A stretch of 64,000 nt of DNA from Sambucus nigra (Eukaryota > Streptophyta > Magnoliopsida > Dipsacales > Adoxaceae): assembly GCA_949130495.1 (NCBI GenBank), contig OX422210.1:498395760-498459759 (forward strand), written 5' to 3'. This document shows positions 57,437 to 64,000 of this stretch, piece by piece. The position numbers were made by a program, and so were the translations under genes. Positions within the stretch are counted from its first letter, which is position 1; every line of letters begins with the position of its first letter. The notes under the pieces were generated by a model. It searched no databases, was not told where the DNA came from, and saw nothing but the letters and a program-made list of their open reading frames with translations.

Positions 57437-58113
57437 TTGAAATTACATATAGTGCGCATAGATACTAGCCTTATAGTTCTTATGGCAAATTGGGGATGGC
57501 TGTCGGGGTTCCCCAAATATGGGGAGGGCTCCTCGGCCCCTAGGCTCCCAAAATATGGAAAATTGGGGATGGCCGTCAAGAACAAGACGGAGATATTGGC
57601 GAGATCCCTCGAGCTGGTAAAGACGATCATCAACTCGGATTACACTAGTTGGAGGGAGGCCAAATAAGCTCGAGTTAGCTATTTGGGCGGCACTACAGGT
57701 AATGTATTTATATTTATATTTATATGAATATTTCAATTTCAATTTCAATTTATATTAATATTTATATGAATATTTATTCGCAACTAATATTGTTTTTGTT
57801 GGACAGGAATAATTCAGCATGGCCCTAGAACTACGCGATTCCGTCTTGGAGCAGTTGAGGGAGCAACACAAGACGTGGAAGAAAAATTTAGAGCCGGTAC
57901 TTTGGAAAGACCTGAGACTCCATTATTCGAATGCGTGACTCTGTCCCGCCGGAGGAGTTGATCTCATTGGCACAATGGCAAAAGTTCATTGACAATGAGA
58001 TCGGAGAGCGAAAATTAGCATCTTGCCAATCGGGGAGGGAAAATTGGGCGAAAAAGACAGACGTGCACTACTCCGGTCGGACGTCTTACGCCGAGGTGGA
58101 GCATAGGATGATG
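57437..58113 (+). pseudogene. CACTA-associated transposase, upstream exons (Transposase_24/Ptta-like)
   Basis: The recognisable exon begins after an acceptor (TTGGACAG, ends 57806). One frame gives LEQLREQHKTWKKNLEP to a TGA at 57937; a second frame continues from about 57931 with SVPPEELISLAQWQKF, a segment like the W-rich core of plant Ptta/En-Spm proteins, and a basic stretch ending SGRTSYAEVEHRMM. The donor MM|GTAAGA at 58114 is phase 0. The stretch at 57437-57667 (KTEILARSLELVKTII) may be an earlier exon but is not recognised. A frameshift and stops make it non-functional. The natural next exon is at 36210. Confidence 0.55.
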
Positions 58114-58215
58114 GTAAGATTTTATTTTTCTATAATTATAGAAATATGTTATTCTGCATTATTTTACTTTGCGAGGCATATACTAATTTTGCATTATTTT
58201 ATTTCAAGGAACGGG
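58114..58215 (+). other. CACTA intron remnant
   Basis: Follows the donor; AT-rich, cut by the LTR start at 58216. Confidence 0.4.
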
Positions 58216-58767
58216 TGTAATATCCCGTATTTTTATGCATATTTATTTTATTATGAAATTATAGAAATTGGGATTAATTAATTTAAAAGAGAAAATTTAT
58301 TTTATAATTAATACTATTTTAAGGGTAATAATTACTAGCGTGACGAGAGTTGGTAGTATCGAAAATAATTATGTCAAATTATGATTATGTTCAACATTAC
58401 GTAGTGAGTAACGTAATATTGTTTTGAAAATAAAAATATGGCCGGGACGAGATATACCACAGTTAAACTATAATTATTTGGGATGCGCGTATGACTCGCG
58501 TCACTATTACATATTCCGGGTTTAAAAACATAGATTATTTTTATATAACTCGAATGACTATTTTGAGTGCGCCAGTGTGTCCGGAAGGGTCAAAATAGTC
58601 TGAAAACACTACTCGGTGTTTTATTTGGAGTTTGGGGCATTTTAGGCCAGAATGACAACCCAGAGGTGTATTTTAGTCTTTTGAGAGTTTTGAGTAATTA
58701 AATGGACGAAAATTATGTTTTAATTAAAAGCTACGTGGGTTAGAGGTTACTGTCAGTTTCAACCTAC

Positions 58768-58807
<40 letters not shown>

Positions 58808-59415
58808 CAAGGAAGAAGAAGACCCCATAGGATAACTAAGCCAAGAAATCAAGATTTCTCACCAAGAATTACACCAAAGTGTAGATCGCGACCAGAGGAT
58901 CAACCTCATACCAAATTCAACCCAAGAATCAAGAGTCCATTCCAAGAAAAGTGTTTATCTTGCTCCTCTTTTAGCAGATATTGTTCTTGTTGATTTAAAT
59001 TAGATGATAAAAACTTGTTTCAAAGAAAACTAGGTTTAATTAGACTAATTTGTGGAGAATCTTAGAAATTGGAGATGGATATGCATGTAGAGGAATTGCC
59101 CCTTTGTATTTTGATAAATTAGAAAGTTTTATGTTCAAAAACGAGTTAAATTAAGGATTTAGAATTAAAAAAAATTCTATTGGGTTCTTTTTGTGAGAAT
59201 ATAAGAAATTTAAGAAATTGATGAATTCCCTTTGAATATATGTAAGGATTTGTGCTCTAATTCGCAAGAATGAGGTCCTATGGTGATTAGAAATAGTTTA
59301 GAAACTTTAAATTAGAGTTGGGATGAGTTTTGGATTAATATTGGGAATTGAAAGTTGGAAAAATCGATCTTGGGGTAGAACAGGGGTCTCACCTGACTTC
59401 TCGTTTGAAGTCTGC
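58216..59415 (+). repeat. Tekay-type LTR fragment, truncated by LTR D
   Basis: Starts TGTAATATCCCGTATTTTTATG within the CACTA intron and keeps the family order: ACTAGCGTGACGAGAG near 58335, GTGCGCCAGTGTGTCCGGAAGG-like segment near 58570. It ends at the start of another LTR at 59416. No interior seen. Confidence 0.55.
58770..58805. repeat. (GA)n microsatellite
   Basis: About 18 GA units in the LTR leader region. Confidence 0.95.
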
Positions 59416-60535
59416 TATAATACCCCATATTTTTATGGCTTTTAAAATTTGGGGATTTAATAAATTTAAATTGAGATATTAATTTAATATTAATCCAGAA
59501 ATTTATTCAAATATTTACTAGCGTGACGAGAGGTGGTAATTATTAAAAATTTGTCTAATATTACTAAATGAGTAAATTAATATATAAGATTGATTTTATA
59601 AAAATTGTCACAAGTGAATAAAATGGCAATTATGGAAATTTAAGTCGGGACGTGCTCGTGTCGTGTCAGGACTAAATTATTATTATTAAAAATAAATAAA
59701 TTATAAGTCACCCGTATGGTCATTTCGAGTGCGCCATTGTGTCCGGAAGGATCGAGATAGTCAAAATAATGTACCCGGGGGTTTAGTTTGGGTCTCAGGG
59801 CGTGTTTAGGCCTAATTGGCATCCCGGGAGGATATTATAGACATTTGACATTTTTGGGTAATTAAACCCACGAATTTCCTAAGGATAAATCAGCCTTTAG
59901 GAGTTGCCTTCTAGGGTTAACAAACACAAAATCAAAGAATGTCCATTAGAGAAGAAATTGGAAGCTTTCCAAGGAACTCAAGGCCAAAGACTCACCCGTT
60001 CGCACCGCCACCACCACCAAAACGTAGATCGCGTGACAAGGAACGCAACCATACCTCTTTCGTCCACAAATCAGAAACTCAAATTCCAGGCAAGTATCTA
60101 TCTTGCTTTATTTTTAGTTAATGTTTCAATCATGTTAGTCTAGGATTGTTTAGAACATGCTTCATGGAAGAAATTACTATTTTGAGACATAAAATCATAT
60201 GTTGTAGAGGATGTAAACATATTCTGGACATCTGAATCACATGTAGAGGATAAGCCACGAACTTGTATGGATTTAGAAGCAAGTAATCTGGAAAAGAATT
60301 GAAAGAATGGAAATTAAAAGAAAAATTAGGGTTCTTGAAGTTTATGTCAATTTTACCCCATTAAATCGTTATACTTGATGAATTCGGACATATTTTACGT
60401 AGAAAAACATGTAGTTAGGTATATAGTAATTGAAGTAATGTTGTTTGGAAGTTTGGGGATTGTTAATGGAGATTTGTTTGAGGTTGGAGAGGTAAACCCG
60501 TAACTGGACAATGGCAGGTTTCGTCATAATTGCTT

Positions 60536-60597
60536 AATCGATCGATCGATCAAGAATATCGATCGATTGATCGACCCCTTTACTCGATCGATCGATC
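60536..60597. repeat. ATCGATCGATCGAT palindrome cluster
   Basis: Three blocks about 20 bp apart, 1.12-1.18 kb from the LTR start, following TAAACCCGTAAC. Confidence 0.7.
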
Positions 60598-61036
60598 CCT
60601 CCTGGACAACTGCGTAATTTTTCTTCTATTTGTTTAATTCGGTTAAAATGCGTAGGAACCCTTGAGTACTATTGTTAGAACATAATGGGATATAGATAAG
60701 ATCAGTAGGGTCTAGGTAGACCCCGTTGAGTAAAACTTATTGTAGGATGAGATTTTGGATTAACGATGAGTTATTCATACGTATGAGAAATCATGTGTGT
60801 GTTTAATAAAAGATCGAGACCGTAAGGGAGTTAGACCAGAAGGTAAGTGAGAGTATGCCTATTGAAATTATATTTAGGAAGGTAGAAGACTTTGATAAAT
60901 GAGGAGTAAGTATGAATTAAATTATATATGAGAATAAAAGTGAGGAAATCGCTATGCGAGATAATAGAGTAAAATGTGCTAAGAACGGATAATTATAATT
61001 ATGGGTCCTGGGCGCACCTAATTTAGAAATGTGAAT

Positions 61037-61059
61037 ATTTATATATATATATATATATA
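61037..61059. repeat. (TA)n microsatellite
   Basis: About 11 TA units. Confidence 0.9.
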
Positions 61060-61183
61060 TGACTGTGTGATTGTGCATATTATATATGTGTGTAAAAATC
61101 ATGCCCGAGCTACTTCCTATCACGGGGGGTTTCCACGCTGGGTCATTCTTATCTCGATTGGGACACTACAAGAAAAATGACAA

Positions 61184-61390
61184 TTAAGGACACCGATATT
61201 AGGGACAGCGTTAAAATTGTCCTTTAAAAAAATATATAAGGGACAACAAATTATAGCTGTCCTTTTAGATCTATTATAAAGGACAGCTAACTTTTTTAGT
61301 GTCCTTTATAATAGTTTTAAGGACATCAAATATTTACTGTCCTTTATAAGTCCTCTAATAGGACAGCAAATAGTTGTCCTTTAAAATTTT
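61184..61390. repeat. CACTA subterminal repeats (GGACA / TGTCC)
   Basis: About a dozen copies of GGACA(G/A) or the inverse TGTCCTTTA in both orientations in about 200 bp. Such repeats are the binding sites of the CACTA-encoded regulator in characterised elements. Confidence 0.8.
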
Positions 61391-61439
61391 CATTTCCCTC
61401 TTTTTTTCCCTCCATTCCCCAAATTATTTTTTCATTTCC

Positions 61440-63073
61440 CTCTACTAAGTGATAACGGACTCACCCGCTTCTCTCTCTCATCTCCTCACCCGATCAAAGC
61501 CAACGTGAAACAGAGAGAAACCTTCGCTCTCTTAATCGCTCTCTCTCTCTCTCTCATGAAATCTTCGAAGGATGCCATCGCGCGATTCCATGACCACTAA
61601 GGTTTTGTGAAAGCCTTCTCTGTTCTCTTGCTCTCTCTATCGCGCTCTCTCTCTCTCTCTCTTTTGCTCGTAAAACTCGTCGGGTTATCTCCTGAAGAAT
61701 AAACTCTTGAAGAATAACTCTTGAAGAATAAAGGTATGTGGATTTACTCATATAGAGCTGATTTTTATTTGATTTTGTGTTTGATTATAGAAATGATTTT
61801 GTTTTTTATTATAGAGCTGATTTTGTGTTTGATTATAGACTGATTTTATGTGCAAAGATTTTGTGTTTGATTATAGACTGATTTTGTGTGCAAAGATCAG
61901 ATTCCGTACACCAGACTAAGGAGTTTTGTGAATTTTGTTGAAAAGGGAAGCATTTTCATTGCTGGTGGGTTCTATACTGCTAATTTTGGCTGAGTAGTGC
62001 TTTTAAAATCGGGGTGTTCTTGATGCAAGAGAATGCAATTACTTGTTCAGAAATGTAGAGTATATTCTATTTAAGGGATTATATTTAAGGGGTTACTGAT
62101 AAAAATTTATTTGAAATGTATAATATACCAACTATGCCATGTTTGATTTTTGAGAGTTTCTTGTCCAAGACAAGAATTTGGCAAGTCCCTTACATTTTTG
62201 AAGTACAAATTTGATAGTGAAAGTGAAGTCAAAATTAGTACTTTAGGTTGTTATTTGACATAGCTAAGGTATTAAAAATAAATCAATTGATGTGTGGTGT
62301 CCAAAACATACGGGTCCAGAAGATATTAATCACTGCAATATTGACAACTAAGTAAGTCAAATAAAAGGATTAGTTTTTGGGTACTAAATGTTGTCTCTGG
62401 TTGAAGCTCTCGGTCGAAATTAACAGTTATGTTTACTTTCTGGATTGTCTTGAAATTAACAGTTGTTTTAAAAAATAATATATAAAATAACATGAAATTC
62501 TAATATTATCCGGCACATAGAAATTCAAGATGCATTAATAAATTTTGAATGTCAGGCCATCCACAATGGGATACTTTAAATTTATGGGTTTAAGGTGCGA
62601 AAGTTGGAGTGAACTCACAATGGGATTTCCGTTAATTTTTTGGGGAACACATTATAACTTATGAACTACATTACAAATCAGTTATGAATCATACATTGCA
62701 AATTTTGTGTGCCAAGACCTTTCGCTTTCAAGCTGTTTCGAAAATCGATATTTATAAGTCTGAGCCTTGGGAGTTTGCAGGTTTCTTTTTTACGATGTAG
62801 TTTTAGATTTATATTTATGTATGTTTGAAAATGTGATGATTAAGATAAGATTTTTTAGAATGAGAAAATATAGGCTTGTGGAATGATTCAGATTTAGAAG
62901 TAATCGCATCTATGTTTGTGTGTGTGTGTGTGTGTGTGGAATTTCTCAAACGATGTTTCCTTTAATACTATGTCACACTAACTCTCTATATCATGTTATG
63001 TTTAAATTGTATATCTTGTATATGTATCCTAATATATTTTTGTTGTTTATCGAATTACGTCTTAGGAGTTGAT
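61440..63073 (+). other. CACTA leader/intron region
   Basis: CT-rich runs at 61538-61556 and 61645-61665 near the probable transcription start. GAATAAAG|GTATGTGG near 61732 is a plausible leader intron donor. (TG)n at 62918-62938. Otherwise no coding seen. Confidence 0.45.
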
Positions 63074-64000
63074 ATGGATAAAAGTTGGATCGAATCATGT
63101 GATTGGAATTCAAAAGAATACATAGATGGGGTTGAAAGGTTTATTAGCTTTGCATATAGGAATAAAAATATGCAATCGTCATCTATCAAATGCCCATGTT
63201 GTAAATGTGTAAATCGAGTCTACCACAACCTACACACTGTGAAGGATCACATAGAGATGCATGGTTTTGACGAAAGTTATAAGGATTGGATTTATCATGG
63301 GGAGTTGGTCGATGCATTGGAGGACAATACATGTAATTTTGGTAGTGATGTGTCACTTGATGATATATCATATGAATCGAGCTTGGGGGGAAATATGATT
63401 ACAATGGTTCAAGAGGGAAGGGGAGTTCCACAGACGCATGCAAATTCATGTAGTGATGGACATGGAGTAGAAGATGTGGTGCCTGATGGTAACCTGCCAA
63501 AATATTTTAAACTCCTAAAAGATGCGGAAAGAAAGTTGTATGAAAATTTTCCGGAGGGTCTTACTGAACTCTCATTTGTAGTTGAACTCTTGCACTTAAA
63601 GCAACTTAATGGATGGACTAATAGTTCTTTCACAATGTTGCTAAAACTATTGGAGAAGACATTCCCTAATGCCAGAATTCCAAAATCCTTTTATCAGGAT
63701 AACAAGGTCACTTCTGATTTGGGATTCAAGTATGAAACGTGGGATGCGTGCCCTAACAATTGTATGTTATTTCGAGATGAAAATGCGACTTTAGAGAAGT
63801 GTGTCATTTGTGGGGCTTCCAGATATAAATCAAATGTTGGTAGTGATGTTGATCAAGTGCAATAGAGTAATCAAAGTACAAAAGTAGCTGCTAAAAAGGT
63901 AAGGTATTTTCCTTTAAAATCAAGATTGCAAAGATTGTTTTGGTCATCATATACTGCTTCGTTAATGAAATGGCACACCGAGGATCGTATTGATGATGGT
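63074..64000 (+). CDS. CACTA TNP2-like transposase, N-terminal part (partial, one in-frame stop)
   Basis: ATG 63074 was chosen because the transposase-associated domain normally starts MDKSW; the upstream in-frame codons from 62993 look non-coding. Residues 1-80 form that domain, with the zinc-binding-like CPCCKC, HIEMHGF and YKDWIYHGE. An acidic linker follows, then the start of the Transposase_21 core (LTELSFVVELLHLKQLNGW, MLLKLLEKTFPNA, YETWDACPNNCMLFR, CVICGASRYK). An in-frame TAG at 63863-63865 interrupts it, after which the frame resumes with VRYFPLKSRLQRLFWSS and MKWHTEDR up to the window edge. The enzyme would bind element ends and excise the DNA. With only one stop seen it is the best preserved transposase here. 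Confidence 0.88.

Larger units (their letters stand above)
44269..58215 (+). mobile_element. 5' half of a CACTA (En/Spm) element, interrupted by the Tat element
   Basis: Terminus AACTGCACCAAA at 44269 (CACTACACCAAA with two changes) next to GTG. Subterminal repeats occupy 44269-44400, are cut by the Tat element, and resume at 56346-56460. A pyrimidine-rich leader (56470-56550), a G/T-rich repeat and transposase-like exons follow, up to a donor at 58114. It then runs into another LTR at 58216. The 3' half with matching features is at 36179-37290. Confidence 0.75.
59416..61163 (+). repeat. Tekay-type LTR (LTR D), truncated by a CACTA element
   Basis: Starts TATAATACCCCATATTTTTATG; shares ACTAGCGTGACGAGAG and the TGTGTCCGGAAGG segment with 58216-59415, so a related subfamily. 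Has CCAGGCAAGTATC near 60087, TAAACCCGTAAC near 60492 and a palindrome cluster at 60536-60597. Cut at 61163. Confidence 0.55.
61164..64000 (+). mobile_element. CACTA (En/Spm) element, 5' portion (copy B)
   Basis: Begins CACTACAAGAAAAATG, an intact CACTA terminus; GGA (61161-61163) would be the 3-bp TSD. Subterminal repeats at 61184-61390, a pyrimidine-rich leader (61440-61680) and a transposase ORF from 63074 follow in the expected order. The right end lies outside the window. Confidence 0.88.

Overview
The window is nuclear DNA from a land plant, most likely an angiosperm with a large, repeat-rich genome. The evidence is the mix of families: SIRE-type Ty1/copia, Tekay/Del-like and Tat-type Ty3/gypsy, a plant L1-type LINE, CACTA (En/Spm) and hAT DNA elements. 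The sequence does not identify the species. I found no host gene, tRNA, rRNA or CRISPR array. Nearly everything is transposable element (TE), in several nested layers, and nearly every coding region is broken.

Layout. 1-2039: decayed SIRE-type copia remnant with a gag tail. 2053-17205: LINE with a 13-bp target-site duplication (TSD), split by a minus-strand LTR element (6149-16140, 3.0-kb LTRs, TSD CTTAT). 17219-22811: two more SIRE-type remnants, the first with a triplicated PPT/LTR junction. 22812-27857: non-coding, one possible solo LTR (22984-24650) and an unclassified repeat. 27858-29770: Tekay-type LTR fragment. 29771-about 30390: 5' end of a CACTA-like element. 30976-32294: minus-strand gag remnant with a zinc knuckle. 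33059-44268: plus-strand LTR element related to the first, carrying a perfect hAT MITE (34776-35328) and the 3' half of a CACTA element (36179-37290). 44269-58215: the 5' half of that same kind of CACTA element, into which a complete Tat Ty3/gypsy element (44406-56340, minus strand, TSD GTCAT) has inserted. 58216-61163: two stacked Tekay-type LTRs. 61164-64000: 5' portion of a CACTA element with a largely readable transposase start.

How the parts relate. The Tat element is the only near-complete coding unit. Its gag-pol is one reading frame from 55404 to about 49560, broken by nine stops. It has two RNase H domains and, downstream of pol, an antisense three-exon ORF with its own TATA box. A 102-bp tandem array lies between the two. 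The two Tekay-like elements at 6149-16140 and 33059-44268 keep PBS, PPT and long LTRs but no recognisable pol, so they look non-autonomous.

Most interesting signals: (i) arrays of short hairpins in the Tekay-like LTRs whose stems differ from unit to unit but stay complementary; (ii) a cluster of element-specific palindromes at about 1.0-1.1 kb from the start of each Tekay-like LTR; (iii) a CACTA element whose 3' half lies upstream of its 5' half, with matching insertion-site flanks and matching splice phase; (iv) the antisense gene and satellite-like array of the Tat element.
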